Numbered from the stretch's first letter, positions 40,310 through 49,363 are shown. The stretch: 64,000 nucleotides of DNA from Methylotenera versatilis 7 (GCF_000799165.1 NZ_JUGF01000001.1:806001-870000); one strand, 5' to 3'. A program made the numbers and translations. The notes: generated from the letters alone by a model not told the origin.

Positions 40310-40315
40310 GCCAAT

Positions 40316-40321
40316 ATTATA
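40316..40321 (-). promoter_or_regulatory. -10 box of ispD, leaderless arrangement
   Basis: TATAAT on the minus strand ends 6 nt before the ispD ATG, so transcription would begin at or next to the start codon. No Shine-Dalgarno sequence is seen. The -35 is poor. Confidence 0.45.
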
Positions 40322-40403
40322 GTGTAGTGGCAATTCGTTTTGGCCTTAATAAATAAAAACTTACCCAAAACAACACGCTGAAAGGGGAAAATAATTTTTA
40401 TAG

Positions 40404-40535
40404 TTAAGATTTATATCCCACCACAGCCATTAAGAATTTAATTGCCCAGCTTAAAATCACTACAAGCAATACACTTGAAAACCATAAAACAACCAACCAG
40501 GTTAGTCGTTTTAACCAGACTTTATCTTTTCCCAT
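40404..40535 (-). CDS. DUF2474 small subunit of the cyanide-insensitive bd oxidase
   Basis: 43 residues: a short charged start (MGKDKVWLKRLTW) and one membrane helix (LVVLWFSSVLLVVILSWAIK), ending VVGYKS. Size, the WLKRLTWLV-type opening and the position 20 nt after cydB match the DUF2474 mini-proteins found with cyanide-insensitive oxidase operons, which play the role of CydX in enterobacterial bd oxidase. Its function in this organism is inferred from that. Confidence 0.75.
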   Translation of the reverse strand: MGKDKVWLKRLTWLVVLWFSSVLLVVILSWAIKFLMAVVGYKS

Positions 40536-40555
40536 TTTGTTTGGCGCTCGCGGCA

Positions 40556-41563
40556 TTAATGGTAATGATCATCTTTTGAAACTTTACCGCGAAAAACATA
40601 ATAACCCCACGCAGTATATGCAAGAATCAGCGGGATGATAATGAGGGCGCCGATAAGTGCAAAACTTTGACTGGCGTGTGGTGAAGATGCAGTATATATA
40701 GAAATATTTGGCGGAATGATATTAGGCCAAATACTAATGCCTAGCCCCAAATATCCCAGAAAAACCATTCCAAGTGAATAAATAAAAGGAGAAGTATTGG
40801 CTTTAGCGGCCAGTGACTTTTGCAACTGATAGAAGAGACAAGCCACCATTAACGGTATTGGGGATAACCAAATAATGTTGGGCAGTGTAAACCAGCGCTC
40901 AGCGATTTGGTTACTAAGTAAAGGCGTCCATATACTCACGACTACGATAATTGCTAAAAGTATAAACGCCAGAATTCGTGTCAATCGATAGCTATTATTT
41001 TGTAGCTCACCTGAAGTTTTCATGATTAGCCAAGTGCTACCCAATAGAGCATACGTCACGACCAGACCAACGGCGGTAAATAACGAAAACGGGGTTATCC
41101 AATCTAGTGGGCCGCCTGCATACTTTCCATCTATGACATTAATTCCATTAATGTATGCACCCAAAATCAAGCCTTGAAACCAGGTCGCAGCAATAGATCC
41201 AAAGATGAAAGCCTTATCCCAAAAATGACGTTCATTTTCGTGCGCTTTAAATCGAAATTCAAAAGCCACACCACGTAGTATTAATGCCAATAACATCAGG
41301 ATTATCGGCATATAAAAGGCGCTTAAAACTACTGAATAAGCCAAAGGAAAAGCGGCTAAAAGCCCTGCCCCGCCTAATACCAACCAGGTTTCGTTACCAT
41401 CCCATACAGGCGCAATCGTATTCATCATAATGTCGCGATCAGTTTTATCCTTAAAGAATGGGTACAGGATACCTATGCCAAGATCAAAACCATCCATCAT
41501 GATATACATCATGATGCCGAACAAAATGACGATTGCCCAAATTAACGGTAGGTCAAAATTCAT
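40556..41563 (-). CDS. cydB: Cytochrome bd-type (CIO) ubiquinol oxidase subunit II
   Basis: 335 residues with eight to nine membrane helices. The opening MNFDLPLIWAIVILFGIMMY and MDGFDLGIGILYPF, then WDGNETWLVLGGAGLLAAFP, are characteristic of CydB/CioB. It is the non-catalytic partner of CydA. The ATG at 41563 has AGGAGG 7 nt upstream and is separated from the cydA stop by 1 nt, so an operon with cydA. The longer frame to 41620 is not needed. Confidence 0.94.
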   Translation of the reverse strand: MNFDLPLIWAIVILFGIMMYIMMDGFDLGIGILYPFFKDKTDRDIMMNTIAPVWDGNETWLVLGGAGLLAAFPLAYSVVLSAFYMPIILMLLALILRGVAFEFRFKAHENERHFWDKAFIFGSIAATWFQGLILGAYINGINVIDGKYAGGPLDWITPFSLFTAVGLVVTYALLGSTWLIMKTSGELQNNSYRLTRILAFILLAIIVVVSIWTPLLSNQIAERWFTLPNIIWLSPIPLMVACLFYQLQKSLAAKANTSPFIYSLGMVFLGYLGLGISIWPNIIPPNISIYTASSPHASQSFALIGALIIIPLILAYTAWGYYVFRGKVSKDDHYH

Positions 41564-41564
41564 A

Positions 41565-42995
41565 CTAATCCTCCTTTTTCTCAGAAGGTGTCGAATGCGG
41601 CGGATGAAATTCTGCTGCAATAATAAAATCTTCTACTTCATTTTTGTTTATTGAAAATGCATCACCTTGTAAAGATTCATTTGGTTTAGGCCCTATGCGA
41701 AGCAACCGCAGTAAATATATGACGCCTACACCAAAAACCAGCAGATAAATAACGATGAACAACGTTAAACTAATGCTCAGTTCGGTAACGCTGTGTTTAG
41801 TCACTGCATCAGCAGTGCGCATCAGACCGTATACGATCCACGGCTGACGCCCGATCTCTGTGGTATACCACCCTGCAAGCATCGCCACGATACCAGCAGG
41901 CCCCATAATTAGAGCGAAACGCAGGAAAAGCTTATTTTGGTAAAGGTCTTTTTTCCAGCGTGCCCATAGAGAAAATAAACTTAACAAAATCATGAGCAAT
42001 CCCAGCCCAACCATCACACGAAATGTCCAGAATACAATGGTGGAGTTAGGTCGATCTTCTGCAGCGAAGTCTTTTAGTGCCGGTATTTGCTCAGTCAAAG
42101 AGTGGCGTAGAATCAAGCTGCCCAAAGTTGGAATAGCCACTTCGAAGTGATTTTTTTCCGCTGCCATATCAGGCCAGCCAAACAATACCAATGGAGAAGC
42201 TTTACCAGGTATATTTTCCCAATGCCCTTCAATGGCAGCAATTTTAGCGGGTTGGTATTTCAAGGTATTCAACCCATGAAAATCACCGACCATTGCTTGT
42301 ATAGGAGAAACGATCAAGACCATCCACATGCCCATTGATAGCATCTTGCGGATACCGACATTCGTATTGCCTTGCAATATCTGCCATGCCGCTGCCGAAA
42401 CAACTAAAAGTGCAGTAGCCAGATAAGCGGCCAATACCATATGAATAAAACGATACGGGAAAGATGGATTGAAGATTATTGCCAGCCAGTCAACGGGAAT
42501 CACCTGACCGTTGATGATTTCAATCCCTTGCGGGGTGTGCATCCAACTATTTGACGCTAATATCCAAGTGGCAGAGATTAAAGTACCGAGGGCGACCATT
42601 AATGTTGCTGCAAAATGAATGCCCGGCCCTACTCGTGACCAACCAAAAAGCATAACCCCCAAAAAACCTGCTTCTAAGAAAAAGGCCGTAAGGACTTCAT
42701 AAGCTAATAATGGCCCGGTAACACTTCCTGCAAATGTCGAAAACCCTGCCCAGTTGGTTCCGAACTGGTAAGCCATCACCAAACCTGAGACCACACCCAT
42801 TCCGAAACATAGTGCGAAGATTTTTACCCAGAAATGATAAAGGTCTAGAAAAACAGCCTGCTTGGTCATTAACCAGCGAGCTTCTAGCACAAACAGATAA
42901 CTGGCTAACCCAATTGAGATAGCAGGAAAAACAATGTGAAAAGATATAGTAAATCCAAATTGAATTCGCGCTAAATCTAGTGCTAAATCAGACAT
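41565..42995 (-). CDS. cydA: Cytochrome bd-type (CIO) ubiquinol oxidase subunit I
   Basis: 476 residues with about nine membrane helices. Haem ligand His20 lies in GFTISFHIVFPAISIG (His19 in E. coli), and the conserved GWYTTEIGRQPWIVYGLMRT block is present. The region between helices VI and VII is short, lacking the long Q-loop insert of E. coli CydA; this is the CIO subtype. It oxidises quinol and reduces oxygen with low sensitivity to cyanide. Start: GTG at 42998 or ATG at 42995; AAGGA spacing favours the ATG. A possible FNR-type site lies 90 nt upstream. Confidence 0.94.
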   Translation of the reverse strand: MSDLALDLARIQFGFTISFHIVFPAISIGLASYLFVLEARWLMTKQAVFLDLYHFWVKIFALCFGMGVVSGLVMAYQFGTNWAGFSTFAGSVTGPLLAYEVLTAFFLEAGFLGVMLFGWSRVGPGIHFAATLMVALGTLISATWILASNSWMHTPQGIEIINGQVIPVDWLAIIFNPSFPYRFIHMVLAAYLATALLVVSAAAWQILQGNTNVGIRKMLSMGMWMVLIVSPIQAMVGDFHGLNTLKYQPAKIAAIEGHWENIPGKASPLVLFGWPDMAAEKNHFEVAIPTLGSLILRHSLTEQIPALKDFAAEDRPNSTIVFWTFRVMVGLGLLMILLSLFSLWARWKKDLYQNKLFLRFALIMGPAGIVAMLAGWYTTEIGRQPWIVYGLMRTADAVTKHSVTELSISLTLFIVIYLLVFGVGVIYLLRLLRIGPKPNESLQGDAFSINKNEVEDFIIAAEFHPPHSTPSEKKED

Positions 42996-43302
42996 CACTC
43001 TTATCCTTAAACTGTTTTATCACAACAATGCGTGCTAGAGCTTTCCTAATAAAAATTAATCGAATGACTTGCAGAATCTAAAATATCATCATGATCAAAC
43101 TTTTACACCTCACCATTAAGTGAAATCGCAAATTACGCATCACCAAACTTCCATACCGCTTCTGTATTCAGCTAACATGTATTATCACCTCAACTGATGC
43201 TCAATAAAAATGAAATTTAGCGATTTTTAATATTCAAATTGCTGATGAAATAAGCCTTAAGCTGACCTTATTTGTTTTTATCACATTAACGGCTAATTTG
43301 CA
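42996..43302. other. Intergenic region between cydA and amtB
   Basis: About 307 nt without a gene. It holds the promoter region of the cyd operon, including an FNR-like site at 43085-43098, and the 3-prime region of the ammonium-transporter gene. A weak 7-bp inverted repeat (AAATAAG/CTTATTT, about 43242-43269) could end the amtB message. I see no ORF of conserved look and no RNA gene. Confidence 0.6.
43085..43098 (-). promoter_or_regulatory. FNR/ANR-like site upstream of the bd oxidase genes
   Basis: On the minus strand it reads TTGAT-CATG-ATGAT. The first half matches the FNR/ANR consensus (TTGAT-N4-ATCAA) fully and the second half matches three of five. bd oxidases are often controlled by FNR-type regulators, so the position is suggestive. 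Confidence 0.35.
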
Positions 43303-44493
43303 TTAATCATCAGCCGTCGCGCTGATTCTATGAATACTCAAATCCGCGCCGTCAAACTCTTGCTCTGCACTCATACGAATACCGCTTATTTTTTTAAGTG
43401 AGCCATACACAACAAAACTGCCTAAAACGGCAATTGTCACACCTAGACCTGTGCCGATTAGTTGTGAGATAAAGCTAACGCCGCCTATACCGCCCAACGT
43501 TTTTGCACCAAAAATACCGGCCGCTAAACCACCCCAGGCACCACACAAGCCATGCAAAGGCCAAACACCTAATACATCATCAATTTTTAAGCGATTTTGC
43601 GTTAGGTTAAATGCCCATACAAATAAGCCGCCCGCCACTAAACCCGTTGCTAATGCGCCAAGCGGATGCATAACATCTGAGCCGGCACATATTGCCACCA
43701 AACCAGCTAATGGGCCATTATGCACAAAACCAGGATCATTTTTTCCGACCAGTAAAGCGGCAAGCGTGCCGCCTACCAAAGCCATTAATGAGTTCACCGC
43801 TACCAACCCAGAAATACCTTGTACTGCCTGCGCAGACATCACGTTAAATCCAAACCAGCCAACAGTGAGTATCCATGCGCCGAGCGCTAAGAATGGAATG
43901 TTAGAAGGCGGATAAGCATGCAAACGGCCATCTTTACCATAACGCCCAGCACGTGCGCCTAATAAAACAACTGCAATTAACGCAATCCAACCACCCATTG
44001 CATGTACGACAACTGAGCCTGCAAAATCATGAAACTTGGCGCCAAAACTGGTTAACAGCCAATCCTGGAAACCAAAGTGACTATTCCATGCGATGCCTTC
44101 AAAAAACGGATAAACAAAACCTACAATTAAAAAAGTAGCTGCTACTTGCGGGTTAAATTTTGCGCGTTCTGCAATACCGCCAGAAACAATCGCCGGAATC
44201 GCTGCGGCAAAAGTTAACAAGAAAAAGAACTTAACTAAATCGAAACCATTTTTAGCAGCAAGGATTTCTGCGCCGCTGTAAAAGCTCACGCCATAAGCGA
44301 TGCTGTACCCAATGAAAAAGTAGGCAATGGTCGATATAGAAAAATCCACCATGATTTTGACCAAGGCATTAACCTGGTTTTTACTGCGAACCGTGCCAAC
44401 TTCCAGAAAAGCGAAACCTGCATGCATCGCCAGCACCATAATGGCCCCCAGCAATACAAATAAAACATCATTCGCCGAAACGAGTGCTTCCAT
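43303..44493 (-). CDS. amtB: Ammonium transporter (Amt family)
   Basis: 396 residues, eleven predicted membrane helices. Amt landmarks: AFLEVGTVRSKNQVNAL, the pore histidines in GSVVVHAMGGWIAL and WPLHGLCGAWGG, and the Asp in the FHDFAGS stretch. It carries ammonium into the cell and is usually gated by a GlnK-type PII protein. No glnK is adjacent here; the neighbour upstream is a hypothetical gene. RBS GGGAG precedes the ATG. No sigma-54 promoter could be recognised. Confidence 0.93.
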   Translation of the reverse strand: MEALVSANDVLFVLLGAIMVLAMHAGFAFLEVGTVRSKNQVNALVKIMVDFSISTIAYFFIGYSIAYGVSFYSGAEILAAKNGFDLVKFFFLLTFAAAIPAIVSGGIAERAKFNPQVAATFLIVGFVYPFFEGIAWNSHFGFQDWLLTSFGAKFHDFAGSVVVHAMGGWIALIAVVLLGARAGRYGKDGRLHAYPPSNIPFLALGAWILTVGWFGFNVMSAQAVQGISGLVAVNSLMALVGGTLAALLVGKNDPGFVHNGPLAGLVAICAGSDVMHPLGALATGLVAGGLFVWAFNLTQNRLKIDDVLGVWPLHGLCGAWGGLAAGIFGAKTLGGIGGVSFISQLIGTGLGVTIAVLGSFVVYGSLKKISGIRMSAEQEFDGADLSIHRISATADD

Positions 44494-44615
44494 TTTTTTC
44501 TCCCATCAATATGATAAATAGTGTGTATTTATTATAAAACTGGGCAATAGAAGCAATATTTAAGCCACTAACACTGGCTTGATTATTAAGGATATTTTTT
44601 ATAAGAGAGAATTAA

Positions 44616-44666
44616 TTTGCACACAATTAGTGCGATGCACAATTAGCAGCACTAATTGTGTGCAAA
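44616..44666. repeat. 18-bp perfect inverted repeat with a related half-copy in the loop
   Basis: Arms at 44616-44633 and 44649-44666 are exact reverse complements (18 nt, beginning TTTGCACACAATTAG on the left). The 15-nt loop contains GCACAATTAGCA, a partial third copy of the arm. It lies between amtB and the upstream hypothetical gene, 23 nt after that gene's stop. Either an unusual terminator without a T-run or a multi-site operator. Confidence 0.75.
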
Positions 44667-44688
44667 ATTTATGTGCAAGATATTACAG

Positions 44689-45360
44689 CTATAACATGCT
44701 GACAGTATTGCCATTTAGGATATATTTTTCTGCGTCCGGATTACCGGACCAAAAATGAAAAAACTCGCGCACAACTACTAAAAATAAACGGCGATTTTTC
44801 TTCACTTCAAACAAAGGCAATGTCGCATCGACGGTTGTACGGTAAATTTTATTGCTTTTATCCGGAGCATCCCGTAATCGCACCAGCAAAACCTTAGCTA
44901 ATTTTAAGCGCGTATCAATTAAGGTCTGCTCTGCGTTTTCGTTACGCAGCGCCTTTGTGTAGGCTTTTAAGGCCCAGCTATCCGTGGTTGAAAACTTTTC
45001 CTGGTCAACGTTATGCCACAAACTGCTTAAGCTGACCTCTACTGGCTTCCATTCAATTGGTAGCTGATCTTTAGTAGCGCTTTTGCAAAACTGTGCAACC
45101 GCCTTTAAATCATTAATCCAAAACGGGTAATACTCACGCGCAATGATTAAACTTTCGGGCCAATCAGATTCTGCGATTGAATCCATCATTAGCTCAATCG
45201 CAAGCCGATATTCCCCGCCATTGGTACTTTTATCGGCCAACAATGGCAGCAATTTATTTAAAAAACTAATGCGCTGTACAAATGTTTCAGGTCCAAAACC
45301 CTTCGCTGTTAATAGCTTAAAATAAACTTCCAGCGCTTGTTGCTCACGTTGTTGAATCAT
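44689..45360 (-). CDS. Conserved hypothetical protein, alpha-helical
   Basis: 223 residues, soluble, mostly helical with no signal peptide and no membrane segment. The sequence (REQQALEVYFKLLTAKGFG at the start; FLVVVREFFHFWSGNPDAEKY near the end) suggests a helical-repeat-like protein, but I do not recognise a family. ATG at 45360. It lies upstream of the amtB gene on the same strand, separated by the 18-bp inverted repeat. Confidence 0.6.
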   Translation of the reverse strand: MIQQREQQALEVYFKLLTAKGFGPETFVQRISFLNKLLPLLADKSTNGGEYRLAIELMMDSIAESDWPESLIIAREYYPFWINDLKAVAQFCKSATKDQLPIEWKPVEVSLSSLWHNVDQEKFSTTDSWALKAYTKALRNENAEQTLIDTRLKLAKVLLVRLRDAPDKSNKIYRTTVDATLPLFEVKKNRRLFLVVVREFFHFWSGNPDAEKYILNGNTVSML

Positions 45361-45548
45361 AATTAAATAGCTAGTTTGTTAAAGCTGAATTGTTAAAGTG
45401 GGTTAAACTATATTTTAGATTCTACTGCATAATCTATTGAAAAATATAATAAATCACGCATATAACTAAAGGCAAAGCTGTCGCGATTCACTTAATTTTT
45501 CACCCAATACTGACTTAAGTGTTTATTTATAATCAAAAAAGTAAAAAT

Positions 45549-45863
45549 ATGTTCGAGCTCATCTTACTCATTATTATGTTGTTTCTCGCTTGGTTTTGGC
45601 AAGATACAGTTTCCAAGCGCGAGATTGCAATTATGTTGGGACGAGAATTAGCCCAGCGTTACCAACTACAGCTATTAGATGAAACGGTTGCATGCCACAA
45701 AGTCAGGCTGGGGCGCGATAGCCGCGGACACGCACAATTTCAGCGGCTTTATGTATTTGAAGTAACCGCAAACGGCGCTGAGCGCCTGGAGTGTAATTTG
45801 CAGTTGCTAGGTAAACAATTACAAACTTGGCATATTCCACCGTACGTGCCGATTGTGCATTAG
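45549..45863 (+). CDS. DUF3301 family small membrane-anchored protein
   Basis: 104 residues from the ATG at 45549. One N-terminal helix (MFELILLIIMLFLAWFWQ) followed by a domain with VSKREIAIMLGRELAQRY, VACHKVRLGRDSRGHAQFQRLYVFEV and HIPPYVPIVH. This matches the DUF3301 family of unknown function. The in-frame GTG at 45519 adds residues with no support. It is followed 61 nt later by gluQ. Confidence 0.75.
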   Translation: MFELILLIIMLFLAWFWQDTVSKREIAIMLGRELAQRYQLQLLDETVACHKVRLGRDSRGHAQFQRLYVFEVTANGAERLECNLQLLGKQLQTWHIPPYVPIVH

Positions 45864-45924
45864 CAGCCTTAATTGACCCAAAATGTATTGTCGATAAAAT
45901 AAATCTATTCAACGTTCATTTTGT

Positions 45925-46830
45925 ATGGATATGCACTACATTGGCCGATACGCCCCCTCACCTACTGGACCACTGCATTTTGGCTCGTTAATTGCCGCCG
46001 TCGCCAGTTATTGCGATGCAAAAGCTAATGCCGGAAAATGGCTGCTGCGTATTGAAGATTTAGATAAGCCACGCGAAATAGCCGGTGCAGCAAGCACCAT
46101 TTTGCGGCAACTTGAAACTTTCGGTTTTGAGTGGGACGGCGAAATTATCTACCAAAGCCAACGCAGTCAATATTATGCTGATGCGTTCGAACAACTACAA
46201 AAACAGCAGTTAATTTACCCCTGCACCTGTACACGCAAAGAAATTGCCGATTCCACCACGCATTCTGGTATTGAAGGCTTAGTGTATCCAAGCACCTGTT
46301 TGCAACGTGCCATCAAACCGAATACAGCGCCTGCTTTTCGCATTAAAACCAACGCTGTGCCAATCAGTTTTAATGACACAATACAAGGCAATACCAGCCA
46401 AACCTTAAGCATGGATAGCGGCGACTTTGTACTCAAACGTGCAGATGGGCTATTCACTTATCAACTCGCTGTCGTGGTCGATGACGCCGCACAAGGTGTT
46501 ACGCATATCGTGCGTGGTGCAGATCTACTTGCATCCACCCCACGCCAAATTTATTTGCAGCAATTATTGCAGTTAACTCATCCAATCTACACTCACGTGC
46601 CGGTAGCAACAAATGCAGCGGGAGAAAAGTTAAGCAAACAAACCAAAGCGCCGGCAGTTGATACGCAATCTATTGGGCAAGCTTTGTTTCATGCATTGGA
46701 TTTTCTGGGGCAAAACCCACCGACCGAGATTCAAAATAGCCAGCCGGATGAGATATGGAATTGGGCCATTACAAACTGGCAGTTACATCAGATTCCACGC
46801 CAAAAGTATGTCTTTTACAACAAGCAATAA
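45925..46830 (+). CDS. gluQ: Glutamyl-Q tRNA(Asp) synthetase
   Basis: 301 residues, a truncated glutamyl-tRNA synthetase-like catalytic domain without the anticodon-binding part. HIGH-like motif APSPTGPLHFGSL, zinc-binding YPCTCTRKEI with a later YPSTCLQ, and KLSKQ as the KMSKS equivalent. GluQ attaches glutamate to the queuosine in tRNA(Asp). No anticodon-binding domain and the short length exclude gltX. Confidence 0.94.
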   Translation: MDMHYIGRYAPSPTGPLHFGSLIAAVASYCDAKANAGKWLLRIEDLDKPREIAGAASTILRQLETFGFEWDGEIIYQSQRSQYYADAFEQLQKQQLIYPCTCTRKEIADSTTHSGIEGLVYPSTCLQRAIKPNTAPAFRIKTNAVPISFNDTIQGNTSQTLSMDSGDFVLKRADGLFTYQLAVVVDDAAQGVTHIVRGADLLASTPRQIYLQQLLQLTHPIYTHVPVATNAAGEKLSKQTKAPAVDTQSIGQALFHALDFLGQNPPTEIQNSQPDEIWNWAITNWQLHQIPRQKYVFYNKQ

Positions 46831-46913
46831 AATATGATCCAGATGCTTTCATACATCACGTGATTTTAATCGCAATTTTTAAGCGTAATCTAAGTTAACG
46901 CTTAAGCCAATGT

Positions 46914-46919
46914 TAAAAT
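46914..46919 (+). promoter_or_regulatory. Extended -10 box of hslO, leaderless arrangement
   Basis: TGT-TAAAAT (46911-46919) is an extended -10 ending 7 nt before the hslO ATG. No Shine-Dalgarno sequence precedes the ATG. A good -35 is not evident. Confidence 0.4.
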
Positions 46920-46926
46920 ACGCGTT

Positions 46927-47862
46927 ATGAAAAATTCTACCGATACGCTTCACCACTTTATATTTGAAGACAGATTCAACAACCCGATGCCCATACGCGG
47001 CAATCTGGTGCACTTAAACGATACTTACCAGCAAGTGCTGCAGCATCAAACTTTACCTACAGTTTTAAAATATGCTTTGGGTGAGTTAATGGCTGCCAGT
47101 GCATTGTTATCTGCCACACTTAAGATGGATGGCGCGTTGGTACTGCAAATACAAAGCAAAGGCTTGCTTAAATTATTGGTGGTGGAATGCAGTTCAGATT
47201 TAAATATGCGCGCCACAGCAAAGTGGGATGAAACAAAAGTTAGCCAAATTGAAGAAAAAATATTTTTTGATTTGGTTAAAAATGGGCAATTTATTATTAC
47301 GCTAGACCCGAAAGTAGGCGAAGCTTATCAAGGTGTTGTGCCAATTGAGGGCGAATCAGTCGCAGAAATGCTGCAAAACTATATGTTGCGTAGTCAGCAG
47401 ATTGACACTTCGCTTTGGCTACATTGTGATGAAACAAGCGCGTCTGGCATGCTATTACAAAAACTGCCTGATTTCGGCGGACATCTAGGCGGCGTGGCTG
47501 CGCCAGTTCTAGATTACGATGCTGATGCCTGGAATCGCATGAATCATTTGGCAAACACGGTCACTAATGACGAACTGCAAAACTTGCCTGCCGAAACGTT
47601 ATTAACCCGCCTTTTTGGTGAAGAGGATATCCGTTTATTTGAGCCAAAATCTACACAATTTCACTGTAGCTGCAATCAAAACAGCGTGGCGAGCATGTTG
47701 CGCATGCTGGGTGAAGAAGAATTAAACAGCATTTTGGCCGAATTTGGCAAAATTGAAGTGAACTGCGATTTTTGCAATAAGCACTATCTATTCGATGCCG
47801 TAGATACCGCGCAACTATTGGCGACTGAGGCAAGTGTGAACATCAGCAACGCCAAGCACTAG
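46927..47862 (+). CDS. hslO: Hsp33 redox-regulated chaperone
   Basis: 311 residues. C-terminal zinc switch with CxC (FHCSCNQNSV) and CxxC (VNCDFCNKHYLF). The N-terminal core contains LVHLNDTYQQVL and ALGELMAASALLSATLKMDG. Hsp33 unfolds on oxidation by hypochlorite or peroxide and heat and then holds unfolding proteins. The ATG at 46927 lies 7 nt after a -10 box, so the message may be leaderless. Confidence 0.96.
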   Translation: MKNSTDTLHHFIFEDRFNNPMPIRGNLVHLNDTYQQVLQHQTLPTVLKYALGELMAASALLSATLKMDGALVLQIQSKGLLKLLVVECSSDLNMRATAKWDETKVSQIEEKIFFDLVKNGQFIITLDPKVGEAYQGVVPIEGESVAEMLQNYMLRSQQIDTSLWLHCDETSASGMLLQKLPDFGGHLGGVAAPVLDYDADAWNRMNHLANTVTNDELQNLPAETLLTRLFGEEDIRLFEPKSTQFHCSCNQNSVASMLRMLGEEELNSILAEFGKIEVNCDFCNKHYLFDAVDTAQLLATEASVNISNAKH

Positions 47863-47884
47863 CATCAAAGCAAAACTTAACCCA

Positions 47885-48412
47885 TTACTTACAGGCAAAA
47901 GGCAAAAACTTAACGTCAATATTGGTTCTGTTTTCGCCAAACACCGTCATATTAGCTGGCGCTTGCGCGTTGCCACACACCCAAGCGACTGGTACCGCTT
48001 GCGATTCTTCAATCACCGCAGGGCGAATGGTCAAAATCTTACCTTGCAATTGCGCTCTGGCTTTATTGCCAAAAGTCATGTGAATAACGCCGTTATTCAC
48101 TTCAAGCGCACTAATAAAATTGCTCACCACTCTATCTGGGGTTGGCAATCCTGCTTCTTTATTATCCACTGGCAAGGTTTTAAGTGCTTTCCACTGCGCC
48201 GCTGCAGGCTCTTTTGCAGCATCTGCTAAAGGAATCGCGGCGGACACTTGTTCTCTGATAATGCGCTCAATACCAGACGGAATCGCAATCATGGCTAATA
48301 TCGCGATAATCGCCACCACAACCATCATCTCTACTGCCGAAAAGCCACTTTGGCTCGGCTTAATACTTTTTACTTTTATCCATCGTCTTATAACACACTG
48401 TGTTTTAAGCAT
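47885..48412 (-). CDS. Type IV pilin-like protein
   Basis: 175 residues. Prepilin peptidase motif: G23 | F24-S-A-V-E28 followed by a hydrophobic helix (MMVVVAIIAILAMIAIPS), the class III signal of type IV pilins and pseudopilins. The leader is long (23 residues). Two Cys near the C-terminus (VAWVCGN and LPFACK) can form the pilin D-loop disulphide. ATG at 48412 with AAGGAG upstream. No other pilus genes are nearby, so it could be a minor pilin or an uptake/adhesion pilin. It follows the SpoU methyltransferase gene after 29 nt. Confidence 0.8.
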   Translation of the reverse strand: MLKTQCVIRRWIKVKSIKPSQSGFSAVEMMVVVAIIAILAMIAIPSGIERIIREQVSAAIPLADAAKEPAAAQWKALKTLPVDNKEAGLPTPDRVVSNFISALEVNNGVIHMTFGNKARAQLQGKILTIRPAVIEESQAVPVAWVCGNAQAPANMTVFGENRTNIDVKFLPFACK

Positions 48413-48441
48413 AATTACTCCTTTTGTATCTCTTAGCTCAA

Positions 48442-49227
48442 CTAGCTAGCTTGCCGCTTACGTTCAAACAAGCAAATAGCCGCAGCCGCAGCCGCATTAA
48501 GCGATTCCACTGCCAGCCCATTCGTTTGACTCATGGGAATGCTGATACGTTTACTACAATTTTCAATTGTTTTTGTTCTTAAGCCCGCACCTTCGTTGCC
48601 TATCACAAAGGCACTCGCATGACTTAAATCTTGGCTGTATAGCGATTCACCATCCATAGTGGTTGCGTAACTACTGCCATTAAAATTTTGTAGCTGGGTA
48701 CTTAAATCGGCATTTTCCATAATCGGCAACACAAATTGTGCGCCCTGCCCGCCACGTAACGCTTTAGGCGACCAAGCATCGGTGCAGCCTTTGCTTAGAT
48801 AAACTGCTTGCACACCAGCGGCAGCGGCTGTGCGCAGCATGCTGCCTAAGTTACCCGGATCTTGAATGTCTTCCAGCATCAATACAAATTGCGGTTGCTC
48901 TGGTATTTCTAAAACGGGTGTTCTCACCACAGCTAAAATACCTGTGCTACTCGCCACAGGCGTAAGCTCTGCAAACATCAGCGTAGGGAACATAATCGTA
49001 TTCACATGCTCAAGCTGCTGCATCAGATTACTGGCTTCTAATGTGCTTTTTCCTTCTGGAATAATGATTAACTCTGGTTCACCAAAGGTTTGCAGATACG
49101 CTTCTATCAAATGCACACCATCAAGGACTGTTTTGCCCTCTGTTTTTCTTTCACGTGCGTTATCAGCCAGCTTTTTAAGGTATTTAAAAATCGGATTATC
49201 GCGCGAGGTAATATGTTTAAAGCTCAT
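48442..49227 (-). CDS. SpoU/TrmH-family RNA 2'-O-methyltransferase
   Basis: 261 residues from the ATG at 49227. An N-terminal substrate-binding domain and the SPOUT knot: LEDIQDPGNLGSMLRTAAAAG, FVIGNEGAG and IPMSQTNGLAVESLNAAAAAA (motifs 1-3). It methylates ribose 2'-OH on rRNA or tRNA with S-adenosylmethionine; the target could be 23S G2251 (RlmB-like) or tRNA. It cannot be narrowed from sequence alone. Confidence 0.9.
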   Translation of the reverse strand: MSFKHITSRDNPIFKYLKKLADNARERKTEGKTVLDGVHLIEAYLQTFGEPELIIIPEGKSTLEASNLMQQLEHVNTIMFPTLMFAELTPVASSTGILAVVRTPVLEIPEQPQFVLMLEDIQDPGNLGSMLRTAAAAGVQAVYLSKGCTDAWSPKALRGGQGAQFVLPIMENADLSTQLQNFNGSSYATTMDGESLYSQDLSHASAFVIGNEGAGLRTKTIENCSKRISIPMSQTNGLAVESLNAAAAAAICLFERKRQAS

Positions 49228-49363
49228 AGAAGTTAGAAATTCACACAAAAATTTACAAAAGTTAAGCCCATTTTAACCCAAAGCAACTTGTTCATTCTGA
49301 TTATTAAGCGTAAATTACTTCGCGTAATAACTCATAAAAATCATGTCATTGGGAGGCTTAAAT

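Noticed and set aside
42996-43302. A small RNA gene downstream of amtB
   Set aside because: Only a weak inverted repeat without promoter or terminator signals supports it.
43451-43915. 154-codon plus-strand frame inside amtB
   Set aside because: Pro/Ala/Thr-rich antisense product of membrane helices; not a real gene.
44494-44615. Sigma-54 promoter for amtB
   Set aside because: No GG-N10-GC arrangement could be found before the ATG.
47885-48412. A type IV pilus operon
   Set aside because: Only one pilin-like gene is present; its neighbours are a SpoU methyltransferase and hslO.
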